A stretch of 64,000 nucleotides of DNA, taken from Bradyrhizobium canariense (GTDB taxonomy: Bacteria; Pseudomonadota; Alphaproteobacteria; Rhizobiales; Xanthobacteraceae). How positions within the stretch are numbered: position 1 is the first letter of the stretch; the number at the start of each line of letters is the position of its first letter. Positions 33,589 to 41,301 of this stretch are shown here, one piece after another. The DNA is taken from the NCBI RefSeq assembly GCF_019402665.1, contig NZ_VSST01000052.1, positions 1 to 64,000 on the forward strand, written 5' to 3'. A model generated the notes under the pieces. It saw only the letters and a program-made list of their open reading frames with translations. It searched no databases and had not been told where the DNA came from. The position numbers and the translations under genes were made by a program.

Positions 33589-33597
33589 AGTTGCCAA

Positions 33598-33627
33598 AGA
33601 AAGCCCGGCCCTCGCGCCGGGCTTTCT
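33598..33627 (+). terminator. Hairpin terminator after the SH3 gene
   Basis: AGAAAGCCCGGC and its perfect complement GCCGGGCTTTCT enclose a six-base loop, ten bases after the stop codon. The 3' arm ends in a short T-run. Confidence 0.75.
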
Positions 33628-33762
33628 GCTCGGGGCGGACCGGGTTCCGTGCGCGTACAATTTAAGAAGCTTCTTCGCGGGCAGATTTCATCGATCGTAA
33701 TATGTCTACTCAAAGCTGTAAGCATTCCACTCGGGGCAGCGGGGCACGGGAGGATGACGACG

Positions 33763-34041
33763 ATGAGACAGAACCAAGCGGAGGCGCGCCGCCATAATGT
33801 CGCGAAGCGGTCGATGACCAAGGAAGCCAAGCAGCTGTCCGGCCTGATTGCCGGATTGCGCCAATCTCTCGAGGTGATTCACAAGGAGCGATCGAGCACC
33901 AAACTCTCCGGCGCCGAGATGGGCCTTCTCGACGAACGCCGCAACAATTTGTTGCTGACCATCGCAGCCCTCGATGACCGCCTCTCGGCGGTGCAGGGGC
34001 TGATTGATCTCGGCCGTCCCCATATCATTCGCGTCCACTGA
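33763..34041 (+). CDS. Small hypothetical protein with a coiled-coil
   Basis: 92 residues from ATG 33763: a basic start (RQNQAEARRHNVAKRSMTKEAKQ) and a predicted helical hairpin (LSGLIAGLRQSLEVIHKER and LLDERRNNLLLTIAALDDRLSAVQGLIDLG). GGGAGG lies nine bases upstream; in-frame codons further upstream have no signal. No family recognised; cytoplasmic. Confidence 0.65.
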   Translation: MRQNQAEARRHNVAKRSMTKEAKQLSGLIAGLRQSLEVIHKERSSTKLSGAEMGLLDERRNNLLLTIAALDDRLSAVQGLIDLGRPHIIRVH

Positions 34042-34060
34042 TCGGAGCGCAGACCTGATG

Positions 34061-34339
34061 CTATCGGCTTCGTCGCGGCGGCGACGGAACCGGGCTCAGC
34101 TGCCGGCTCGGCGTGGCATAAGGATTGGCGTAGCACTGGGCGGACTGCCCGGAGGCGGTCGCGGCGCACTGCGCGATTGTCGCAAAACTGCAATCGATGC
34201 TGCGGCCGTCGATCGTGTAGATCTCGATGCAGACGGGATGGCGCGGATCATAGGTCTGCGCGGCTGTCGGCGTCACGCCGAGCAAGCCCGCACCAGGCCA
34301 GCCCGCTACAAGCAGAATCGCATTCATGATGCGGCGCAC
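34061..34339 (-). CDS. DUF3551 small secreted protein
   Basis: About 92 residues. From GTG 34339 (GGAG seven bases upstream) it begins with a signal peptide (RRIMNAILLVAGWPGAGLLGVTPTAAQ), then the DUF3551 core YDPRHPVCIEIYTIDGRSIDC..IAQCAATASGQSAQCYANPY with its four conserved cysteines. DUF3551 proteins are numerous in Bradyrhizobium and have no known function. The longer frame would add an unlikely N-terminal extension. Confidence 0.75.
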   Translation of the reverse strand: MRRIMNAILLVAGWPGAGLLGVTPTAAQTYDPRHPVCIEIYTIDGRSIDCSFATIAQCAATASGQSAQCYANPYATPSRQLSPVPSPPRRSR

Positions 34340-34478
34340 GATCCATCTCCATCGTTCGGCCGGAACCAGGCACAATGCTGCCTTGGATGGCATCAAATTG
34401 CCACGCTCCCGGCGAATTGCCGCCAAAGCCCGCTGCCACGACGAGAGCGGGTGCAGGGGCAACGCAAGGGGATGCGCA

Positions 34479-34658
34479 TTGGCCTACAAGATGGTCGCAG
34501 AACGCGACAACGAGAAGTGCAGTTTTGCCCGCGAGAGCCGTTTGCTCATCGTGGCGAAGGCGAAGGTTTGGGCAAGCGAGGGGTGGAAGGTCGTCATCAC
34601 CGACCAGGACGGCAAGGCCTACGCGCCGCCCGAATTCGATCAGCTATTGGCGGCCTGA
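34479..34658 (+). CDS. Small hypothetical protein, TTG start
   Basis: 59 residues, no recognised family: AYKMVAERDNEKCSFARESRLLIVAKAKVWASEGWKVVIT in outline, a helix followed by strands. The TTG at 34479 is preceded by AAGGGG with seven-base spacing and begins the only plausible protein; the frame is open upstream but has no better start. It precedes a cytochrome-like gene by 25 bp on the same strand and may share its transcript. Confidence 0.6.
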   Translation: MAYKMVAERDNEKCSFARESRLLIVAKAKVWASEGWKVVITDQDGKAYAPPEFDQLLAA

Positions 34659-34683
34659 CCGCAAGACGGGGCAGGGGACGACA

Positions 34684-35043
34684 TTGATTTCGCACTTTCG
34701 ACCGGGGCGCGACCTGATCACGCCCCTAGTGACTCTTGCAGCCGCGGCCGTCCTGACGACGACATTTTCCGCCGCGCAAAATCTCGATGCCGGCAAGTCG
34801 CCGCAAAAGCTTTTCGCCGATGGTTGCGCGACCTGCCATCGCAGCCCCCGCGGCCTTGCCAAGGGGCGCTTCAACCTGACGCTGTCCTGGTTCCTGAAGG
34901 ACCATTACGCAACCAGTTCGGACACAGCCAGGGCGCTTGCCGCCTATCTGGAATCCGTCGATACGGCGTCCCCGCGAGCTGCGGCCAAGCCTGGCACAAA
35001 GCGATCCGGGCCGCGTGCTCCCAAGCCGTCGCAAAGCCAGTAG
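34684..35043 (+). CDS. Small cytochrome c-like exported protein, TTG start
   Basis: 119 residues. N-terminal hydrophobic export signal (LITPLVTLAAAAVLTTTFSAA), then CATCH, a single c-type haem attachment motif (CxxCH) near residue 49, within LFADGCATCHRSP, and a basic Pro/Ser-rich tail. No obvious distal Met ligand is visible, so the haem may be five-coordinate or His-ligated. AGGGGAC lies four bases before the TTG. Likely periplasmic electron carrier or sensor; partner unknown. Confidence 0.65.
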   Translation: MISHFRPGRDLITPLVTLAAAAVLTTTFSAAQNLDAGKSPQKLFADGCATCHRSPRGLAKGRFNLTLSWFLKDHYATSSDTARALAAYLESVDTASPRAAAKPGTKRSGPRAPKPSQSQ

Positions 35044-35109
35044 GCGGGAGCCGGCTGCTGCAGGGCGTCGCGAAGCAAGGCCTGCCGGTGAACACCGTGC
35101 TTGCCGGCA

Positions 35110-35454
35110 TCAATGCACCGTGCTCGCCGAGAACAGGTTGATGACCACGACTCCGGACACGATCAGCGCGATGCCGACGAAGGCCGCAGCGTCGAGCATC
35201 TGGCGAAACAGCACGAAGGAGACCGTTGCAGTCAGGATGATGCCGACCCCGCCCCAGATCGCATAGGCGATGCTCAGGGGGATGACCCGGATCGCGACCG
35301 ACAGCGCGTAGAACGACGCGACATAGAACAGCACCATCGCCAGTGTCGGCCACAGCCGCGTGAATTGCACGGATTGCTGGAGGAAGGCGGACGCCGTGAC
35401 CTCGAGGACGATAGCGAGGGCAAGCGCTGCGTAGGCATTGAAGGCGGAAGTCAT
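35110..35454 (-). CDS. Small multidrug resistance (SMR) family transporter
   Basis: About 114 residues and four membrane segments, the SMR layout. The conserved glutamate of membrane segment 1 is seen in LALAIVLEVTASAFLQQS, and YAIWGGVG in segment 3 is the family dimerisation motif. Proton-driven export of small cations such as quaternary ammonium compounds or guanidinium is the usual role. Start ATG 35454; the longer frame needs a TTG. Confidence 0.85.
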   Translation of the reverse strand: MTSAFNAYAALALAIVLEVTASAFLQQSVQFTRLWPTLAMVLFYVASFYALSVAIRVIPLSIAYAIWGGVGIILTATVSFVLFRQMLDAAAFVGIALIVSGVVVINLFSASTVH

Positions 35455-35637
35455 CACGGGCTCGGGCGTGTTGTGCAAAGAAAGATACCGCGCGGTGCGG
35501 GGAATATGACGTTTGCCCGGGTCCAGCTATCACGTGTCAGTGACGAGCCTGCGACACGGCGGAGCGCGGCACGACACCGCCGCGCGATGGTTGCGCGGCG
35601 GCCCATTGGGGTCGCGCTTGCTCGATGTGGCGGGGCG

Positions 35638-36303
35638 TCAGTTGATCCGCACCGAGAGTTCGACGTCCTCGGCCAAGGCCGTGGACATGTAGCCGTTTCC
35701 GGGCATGCGCATGCGCGCCAGATAGTCGGGGCTGTCGTCGGCGTTGTCGGCGACGATGATCGCGCCCGGCCGGAGATGGCCTTTGACCAGATCCAGGATA
35801 TCGGGGTAGAGCGCCTTGGCGCCGTCGAGCAGCACGAGATCGATCGTATCAGGCAGATCGACTTGAAGCATCTCCAGCGCGTCGCCTTCGCGGATTTCGA
35901 CGAGGTCCAGCAGCCCGCCGGCCGCGAGGTTCTCGCGCGCCCGGGCCGCCTTGGACGGTTCGAATTCGGTGGTGATGAGGCGGCCGCCGCCATTGTCGCG
36001 CAAGCCCGCGGCAAGGTGCAGGGTCGAGATGCCGAACGAGGTGCCGAACTCGACGATCGCTTTGGCGCGGGAGCTGCGTGCGAGCATGTAAAGCAGGTGA
36101 CCGGTCTCGCGGGAGACCGCGAGCGGTGCGTCCTTCAGCCGCCCGTAGAGGTCGCGGTAAGCGGTCTTGCTCCGCATCATCCGTGCGCGGTCGGCGTCGG
36201 TCACATCGGCGAAGGCGGCTCGCATCGCGCCGCGCGCCGCTTCGTCCTGGTCGAAAAGACGATCGAGCAGTGGCGCAAGTGATGTGATGGTCGGGATGCT
36301 CAT
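35638..36303 (-). CDS. O-methyltransferase (class I SAM-dependent)
   Basis: 221 residues, of the caffeoyl-CoA/catechol O-methyltransferase type. SAM-binding motif I is AIVEFGTSFGISTLHLA (E-F-G-T-S-x-G); LDGAKALYPDILDLV follows the usual metal-binding Asp; IIVADNADDSP completes the ligand set. GGAG lies seven bases before ATG 36303. It is divergent from a TetR gene, with a 22-bp palindrome between, so it is probably that regulator's target. Confidence 0.85.
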   Translation of the reverse strand: MSIPTITSLAPLLDRLFDQDEAARGAMRAAFADVTDADRARMMRSKTAYRDLYGRLKDAPLAVSRETGHLLYMLARSSRAKAIVEFGTSFGISTLHLAAGLRDNGGGRLITTEFEPSKAARARENLAAGGLLDLVEIREGDALEMLQVDLPDTIDLVLLDGAKALYPDILDLVKGHLRPGAIIVADNADDSPDYLARMRMPGNGYMSTALAEDVELSVRIN

Positions 36304-36352
36304 GTGTCGTCTCCAGATGTCGCCGCGAGGCGAGTGCTTGCGTGACAATGGA

Positions 36353-36374
36353 AATACGACTAATTCGTCGCATT
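36353..36374. promoter_or_regulatory. 22-bp palindrome, probable TetR operator
   Basis: Symmetric at 18 of 22 positions (AATACGAC..GTCGCATT) in the gap between the divergent O-methyltransferase and TetR genes. Position and symmetry suggest the regulator's operator. Confidence 0.65.
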
Positions 36375-36400
36375 CGCTATTCGCATTGCTCGAGGGCGCC

Positions 36401-37045
36401 ATGGCCGATCGCCGAAGCCGTTCAGTTTCCACACGAAAACAGCCGCAGCAGGCCCGCTCGAACGACCTGGTGGCGGCCATTCTGGACGCGGCTGTTCAGG
36501 TCCTGGCCAAGGAGGGGGCGCAGCGTTTCACGACGGCGCGGGTGGCCGAGCGGGCCGGGGTGAGCGTCGGGTCGCTCTATCAATATTTTCCGAACAAGGC
36601 GGCGATCCTGTTCCGCCTCCAGAGCGAGGAGTGGCGGCGCACGAGCGAACTCTTGCGCGGCATCCTGGCGGACCAGGCGAAACCGCCACTGGTGCGACTG
36701 CGCGCGCTGGTCCGCGCCTTCATCCGCTCCGAGTGCGAGGAGGCTGCGATCCGCACGGCGCTCAGCGACGCCGCGCCGCTCTATCGCGATGCGCCCGAAG
36801 CACACGACGCGCGGGCCGCCGGTAAGGGCATCGTCGCGGCCTTCATGCGGGAGGCCTTGCCCGAGGCGCCGGATGCGACGCGGGAGCTTGCCGGCGAGCT
36901 GATCAAGACGACGCTGAGCGAGGTTGGCAAGCAGTTCTCGGAGACACCGCGCAACGAGGCGGAGATCGCGCGTCATGCGAACGCAATGGCCGACATGTTT
37001 TGCGCCTATATCGATGAGCTTGCGCGGCGGCGAAGTCATTCCTGA
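36401..37045 (+). CDS. TetR-family regulator
   Basis: 214 residues. The N-terminal DNA-binding domain is seen as FTTARVAERAGVSVGSLYQYFPNKAAILF; the C-terminal ligand domain has the TetR_C form with LRALVRAFIRSECEEAAIR. Start ATG 36401 is the first codon of a basic leader (MADRRSRSVSTRKQPQQARS). Divergent from the O-methyltransferase gene and 92 bp upstream of a PaiB-like gene on its own strand. Confidence 0.87.
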   Translation: MADRRSRSVSTRKQPQQARSNDLVAAILDAAVQVLAKEGAQRFTTARVAERAGVSVGSLYQYFPNKAAILFRLQSEEWRRTSELLRGILADQAKPPLVRLRALVRAFIRSECEEAAIRTALSDAAPLYRDAPEAHDARAAGKGIVAAFMREALPEAPDATRELAGELIKTTLSEVGKQFSETPRNEAEIARHANAMADMFCAYIDELARRRSHS

Positions 37046-37137
37046 CATCCGCGTTTGCGGGCCAATATCGTTTCCGACTTGACTGGATCATGAGTTAGCC
37101 TCGGTTTGTCCTCCAGCCAGTCGACGAGCGCCCCGCC

Positions 37138-37779
37138 ATGCATGTCCTCCGCCCCCAATTCCGCATCGAGGAGCAGCAAGCGCTGGAATTCGCAAGCCAG
37201 CGCGGCTTCGGCATGATCGTCGCGGCGGATGAGCGCGGCCCTCGCGCCTCGCATGTGCCGTTCGTGCTGGAGCAGCGCGAGGGGCGTGCGATCGTCCAGA
37301 TCCATCTCACCGCCAGGAATCCGCTCGTCCCGCTCGCGGATAGCGCACGGCGCTTTCTGCTGATCGTTGCCGGCGACGACGCCTATATCTCCAACGACTG
37401 GTATTCTTCGCGCGACAACGTCTCGACCTGGCTTTACGAGGCCGTGCATTTGTCGGGCGTGGCGCATCTGCGCGGGCTCGACGTGAACCGCAGGCACGGC
37501 GATGCACTACTCGCGGTCTCGGAAGCGCGCTTGCCAAAAGCACCTTGGGACCTCGCACAGATGGAGCCCGGCAAGCGCGAGAGCATGCTGGCTGCGATCC
37601 GCGTCATCGATCTCGTGGTGGATACCGTCGAGGGGCAGGCCAAGCTCAACCAGCACAAAAGTGATGTGGATCATGTCGCGGTCGTGGACCGGCTGGCGCG
37701 GTCGGAGGAGAACGGGCATCGGCGGCTGGCGCGGAAGATGCAGGCTTTGCGGCCCGGGCTTGGGTATCACGGTTCGTGA
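37138..37779 (+). CDS. FMN-binding negative transcriptional regulator family protein (PaiB-like)
   Basis: 213 residues. PaiB-family flavin-binding split barrel: begins MHVLRPQFRIEEQQALEFASQ, with ASHVPFVLEQ, LTARNPLV and YISNDWYSSRDNVSTWLYEAVHLSG, which are the family's hallmarks. PaiB was described as a repressor in Bacillus, but these proteins may act as flavin enzymes. It follows the TetR gene and precedes pdxY on the same strand. Confidence 0.88.
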   Translation: MHVLRPQFRIEEQQALEFASQRGFGMIVAADERGPRASHVPFVLEQREGRAIVQIHLTARNPLVPLADSARRFLLIVAGDDAYISNDWYSSRDNVSTWLYEAVHLSGVAHLRGLDVNRRHGDALLAVSEARLPKAPWDLAQMEPGKRESMLAAIRVIDLVVDTVEGQAKLNQHKSDVDHVAVVDRLARSEENGHRRLARKMQALRPGLGYHGS

Positions 37780-37828
37780 TCCGGGCTACTCTTGCGCCCT
37801 TCGGCATTTGACCCTACGGACCTCTTTC

Positions 37829-38641
37829 ATGCTCGTTATCTCCATTCAAAGCCAGGTGGTCCACGGCCATGTCGGCAACAGCGCCGCCGCCTATGCCATG
37901 CAGGCGGAGGGCGTGAATGTCGCGGCGGTGCCGACAACGCTGCTGTCGAACCATCCGCGCTATCCGACCCTGCGCGGGCGGGTGCTGGAGACCGAGCTCG
38001 TTGCAGATCTGCTGAGAGGTGTCGAGGAGCGCGGTCTCGTCGACGAGGCCGCGGTCCTCGTCACCGGCTATCTCGGTTCGTCCGGCAATGCCGCTGTCGT
38101 TGCCGATTTCGTCGAGCGGGCGCTGACCCGCAATTCAAAGTTGGTTTATCTCTGCGACCCCGTGATCGGCGATGATGGCCGGGTCTATGTCGCGGACGGC
38201 ATCCTGGATGTGGTCCGGCACCGGCTGCTGCCGGCCGCCAATCTGACCACGCCGAACCAGTTCGAGTTCGGGCTGCTCGCAGGCCTCGACATCGCAGATG
38301 CGCAGGGCCTGCGCGCTGCGTGCGCGACGCTGGCCGGGACCGGCCGCATTGACGTGGTCGCCACCGGTTGCACGCTCACTGATACGGCGGAAGGGCAGGT
38401 GGAAACGATTCTGTGCGCCGACGGTCAGTTGTCGCGCTTTGCGACGCCGCGCCTGCCGATCCGCCCCTCAGGCACCGGCGATCTCCTCACCGGCCTGATC
38501 GCGGCGCATCTGGCCAAGGGCACTGCGACCGAGGCGGCGGTGCGGCTCGCAGTCGAAACCATCTTTGCAGTGCTGGTGCGCACGCAGGAGGCCGGCGCCG
38601 CCGAGATGCGGCTCGTGCCGCTGCCGACGCCGGGACGGTAA
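37829..38641 (+). CDS. pdxY: Pyridoxal kinase
   Basis: Phosphorylates pyridoxal in the vitamin B6 salvage pathway; 270 residues. The opening VISIQSQVVHGHVGNSAA is the pyridoxal-binding motif, LTPNQ-type NLTTPNQFEFGLL and the anion hole GTGDLLTGLIAAHL are typical of the ribokinase-like fold. GGA lies upstream of ATG 37829. It is 49 bp after the PaiB-like gene, which could be co-transcribed. Confidence 0.93.
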   Translation: MLVISIQSQVVHGHVGNSAAAYAMQAEGVNVAAVPTTLLSNHPRYPTLRGRVLETELVADLLRGVEERGLVDEAAVLVTGYLGSSGNAAVVADFVERALTRNSKLVYLCDPVIGDDGRVYVADGILDVVRHRLLPAANLTTPNQFEFGLLAGLDIADAQGLRAACATLAGTGRIDVVATGCTLTDTAEGQVETILCADGQLSRFATPRLPIRPSGTGDLLTGLIAAHLAKGTATEAAVRLAVETIFAVLVRTQEAGAAEMRLVPLPTPGR

Positions 38642-38651
38642 GCCGTCATAC

Positions 38652-39962
38652 TCAGGTCGCGCGCTTCGCGGCCGATTGCGCTGATTTCTGCGGCTTCGCG
38701 GGGACCTTCTGCTCGCGCGTCGCCTGTGCCTTCGCCTTTGGCAGCTTTGCGCTTGCCACGGCCCGCGCTTTCCTCGGCTTGACGTTGGCTTCCTTGCGGT
38801 CCGACGTGCCTCGGCGCGAGACATATTCCGTACCGTCGACCGGGCCGACATGCGGGGGATCGCGGCCGAGATAGGGTCGGCCGATGCCGAGCGCCTTGCC
38901 ATTGGCATCGACCCACTTCCACAGCACCTCGGTCGAGACCCAGCGCTGCGCGCGGTTGTCGCCCTTGGTGCTGACGATGTCGGCCGCCATGCCGTGCCCG
39001 TAGCCGCCGCGCGTGCTGCCGCCGTGATAGGAGCGGTCGGAGGCGGCCTTCAAGCCGCTCGCGATCGACTGGCGATAGTCGTCGCGGAACGCGCTGGTGA
39101 TACCCGGCGAAAGCCCGGCAGCCTCAGCCGCGAGCAACGTGCGAAACAGCTTTTTCTTGAAACTCTTGTCCATGCCGCCGATGACGTATTCCATCATCGA
39201 CATGCCGGCGCGGTCGGCCGCCTTCGGATCCTTCCAGCCAAAGTCCTCGTCGACCAGTTTCGTGAAGCTGCGCATCACGGTCACCATCTTGCCCTTGCGC
39301 TTGACGGTGACGGCGCGGCGATCCTCGACCTTGATCGAGTCTTCCTTGGGCGTGCGCTGGTAGAGCGCCCAGAGATAGCGGTCGATGCAGGCTTCCATGA
39401 CGTAGCATTCGTCGAGCACCGCGGTCGTGTCCGCAGACGGCGAGGCCTTGCTCGCCGCGGGCGCGGGGCCGGTCGCGATCGTCGCGGGCGACAGCGCCTC
39501 GGTCGTCACGATCTCGGTGGGATCGGCGGATGCGAGCTTTACCACGGGCTCCGGCGCCGGAGCCGGAGCAACCTCGCTGGCGATTGGTGTCGGATCAGGC
39601 GAAATCTGCGGCGCGAGTGGCGCTTCGGTCGGCAAGATCAGCACTGGGTCGGCCGAGGCGAGCTTGATGGCCGGAACTGGCGCCTCGGGCGCTGCCGCTT
39701 CAGCGGTGACCGCGCTTGGTGTCGCAGCGACCGCGGCGGCGATATCCGCGGTCAGGGCGACGCCGTCCTCGATGGCCGCAGCGTGCGGGATGTCGGCGAG
39801 GTCGAGCCGACCAAGATCTTTTGCGCGCGAGACGGCAGAAGCATTGGCGCCGCTGTTTTCGATCAGGGCAGGGGCGTAGGCGGACAAAGAGAGCGCCAGC
39901 CAGCCGGCGAGAACCGCCGAGGGGCAGGAGACCGCCACCAGAAGAGACCGCCGATCATTCAT
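38652..39962 (-). CDS. Membrane-anchored M15-like peptidase domain protein
   Basis: 436 residues. An N-terminal signal anchor (LLVAVSCPSAVLAGWLALSLSAYA) is followed by about 170 residues of Ala/Pro-rich linker with repeated KLASADP motifs. The C-terminal domain resembles M15 D,D-carboxypeptidases, with the metal motif around GYGHGMAADI and a final His in PPHVGP. The tail is Lys/Ala-rich. GGAGG lies eight bases before ATG 39962. Likely remodels peptidoglycan; activity unproved. Confidence 0.72.
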   Translation of the reverse strand: MNDRRSLLVAVSCPSAVLAGWLALSLSAYAPALIENSGANASAVSRAKDLGRLDLADIPHAAAIEDGVALTADIAAAVAATPSAVTAEAAAPEAPVPAIKLASADPVLILPTEAPLAPQISPDPTPIASEVAPAPAPEPVVKLASADPTEIVTTEALSPATIATGPAPAASKASPSADTTAVLDECYVMEACIDRYLWALYQRTPKEDSIKVEDRRAVTVKRKGKMVTVMRSFTKLVDEDFGWKDPKAADRAGMSMMEYVIGGMDKSFKKKLFRTLLAAEAAGLSPGITSAFRDDYRQSIASGLKAASDRSYHGGSTRGGYGHGMAADIVSTKGDNRAQRWVSTEVLWKWVDANGKALGIGRPYLGRDPPHVGPVDGTEYVSRRGTSDRKEANVKPRKARAVASAKLPKAKAQATREQKVPAKPQKSAQSAAKRAT

Positions 39963-40292
39963 GATCCCTGCCTCCAAACGGTTCTATTGAACCTCGTCTT
40001 CTCCGAACAGTCTGACCAGACAGTCTTGGCCAAACAGTCTTGCACGAAAAGGCACGCCGCGCGCCGATTGTTCGGAGGACGGTGTGGCAGCGCAATGGCG
40101 CAATTCGGCGAAAGCGGGCTTTTCGACCAGGTGTTGCGCGGCGGCAACGCGGGTTCCCATCGCAGTTCCACCGGCGCTTGCGCGCGGGCGGTGTAGAAAA
40201 TTCGATAAAGGCGAATATTTTGGCACCGGCCGGCGTAAGGTGTTTCGCCCACACGTTGCGCAACCTTGTCACGGTCGGCGCGTTAGGCGCCC
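39963..40292. other. 330-bp intergenic region with ACAGTCT direct repeats
   Basis: Three direct copies of ACAGTCT(TG) begin at 40007, 40020 and 40034, about one helical turn plus a few bases apart and 45 bp upstream of the peptidase ATG; they may be binding sites. The rest of the gap holds no convincing gene on either strand. Confidence 0.4.
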
Positions 40293-40496
40293 ATGACGCA
40301 CTCCTCGCTTCGTCCGATGGACGCCTTCGACCCCACCGAGCCCGCCATCCTGCACGACCAGCTCTCCGATACGATCATCACCTGGACCGCTGAGCAGGCC
40401 GATGATTTCAGGCGGGCCAGCCGGCCAGGCGGTGACGGAACCGTGATCTGGAAGGACTACGTTTTCGACGGCTGGGGCCATGTGCTCGGCGGCTGA
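40293..40496 (+). CDS. Small hypothetical protein
   Basis: 67 residues with an acidic character (DAFDPTEPAILHDQLSDTIITWTAEQADDF). No family recognised. Start is ATG 40293 or the later in-frame ATG 40317; neither has a strong ribosome-binding site. Kept because amino-acid composition looks like a real soluble protein, but it could be spurious. Confidence 0.42.
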   Translation: MTHSSLRPMDAFDPTEPAILHDQLSDTIITWTAEQADDFRRASRPGGDGTVIWKDYVFDGWGHVLGG

Positions 40497-40647
40497 CCGC
40501 CGCTCATAACAGCGTCATGTCGCGCCGGGGCGCGCATTAAACATATTGCCATGCACTCGGCGCGTTGTTGCGTTGCAGCAGTGCATGTCGCAATGCAGCA
40601 AAATGCGCTTAGATGTGCTCCGAACGTTTCATTCAGGAGCATCACCC

Positions 40648-40902
40648 ATGAACAAGAAGACTCTGTCGATCGCCGCCGCCATCCTGACGATCGCTGGCAG
40701 CACCGTGGCTTTCGCCGCCGAGCTGCCGACTTACGAGGCCAACGGTTTTCCGGTGTCCCCGATGCAGGTGCGCGTGCTCGGTGCCGCGCATGTCGAGCAG
40801 CAGGCCTCGGCGCCCACCACGATCGCTTCGGTCCACCAGACCCGCGTTCTGTCGCCGCGCAAGATGAAGACCGCTGATGTCACGGCGGGCAGCGCCCGCT
40901 AA
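40648..40902 (+). CDS. Small secreted hypothetical protein
   Basis: 84 residues with a clear signal peptide (NKKTLSIAAAILTIAGSTVAFAA) and a polar mature part (LPTYEANGFPVSPMQVRVLGAAHVEQQAS). CAGGAG precedes the ATG. No family recognised. Two consecutive hairpins follow, the second a strong terminator, so it is a monocistronic and probably well expressed gene. Confidence 0.75.
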   Translation: MNKKTLSIAAAILTIAGSTVAFAAELPTYEANGFPVSPMQVRVLGAAHVEQQASAPTTIASVHQTRVLSPRKMKTADVTAGSAR

Positions 40903-40941
40903 CCCGGGGGCGCCACTAGCCAACATCAAGTCAACGTGATG

Positions 40942-40964
40942 CAGGCTCGTTTTCTCCGAGCCTG
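40942..40964 (+). repeat. Hairpin between gene and terminator
   Basis: CAGGCTCG and its perfect complement CGAGCCTG around TTTTCTC, 40 bp after the stop codon of the secreted protein and just before the true terminator; could protect the 3' end or act as a first terminator. Confidence 0.55.
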
Positions 40965-40968
40965 CCCG

Positions 40969-41004
40969 GACCGCGTTCCCTCTCGGGAGCGCGGTCTTTT
41001 TTTT
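40969..41004 (+). terminator. Strong intrinsic terminator
   Basis: GACCGCG..CCC and GGG..CGCGGTC form a stem interrupted by one mismatched pair, followed by eight T residues. Best terminator of the window; ends the gene at 40648-40902. Confidence 0.88.
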
Positions 41005-41150
41005 GGTGCAGCGAGTCGTGATCACCTGCCACTTGTGTATGGCCGTTCAAAGCGAGTGTGATCTCTTTAATAGTTGCTTTGCAGATCGCGGCGCTTGATG
41101 CGGGCGCCGCTTATTGAGCAGCCAAGAATCATTTTCATAATGGAGTAGTC

Positions 41151-41297
41151 ATGCCCGTTGCACAGAAGGCCGTTGTTGCAAGCGTCTCGCCGCGCGCGTT
41201 CATTCTCAGGCATCTCGCCTTGTTCGCAGCCGCCGCGCTGTTCGTGTTCGTGCTCAGCCTGACATACGGGCTCGATCTCAGCCCCGGGTTTTTCTGA
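41151..41297 (+). CDS. 48-residue single-pass membrane protein
   Basis: A very short gene: a polar start (PVAQKAVVASVSPRAFILRH), one membrane helix (LALFAAAALFVFVLSLTYG) and a short end (LDLSPGFF). GGAG lies five bases before the ATG, and codon use is like that of neighbours (strong third-position G/C). No family recognised. Convergent with the Ada-AraC gene, whose stop is only 4 bp away. Confidence 0.65.
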   Translation: MPVAQKAVVASVSPRAFILRHLALFAAAALFVFVLSLTYGLDLSPGFF

Positions 41298-41301
41298 CGG
41301 G

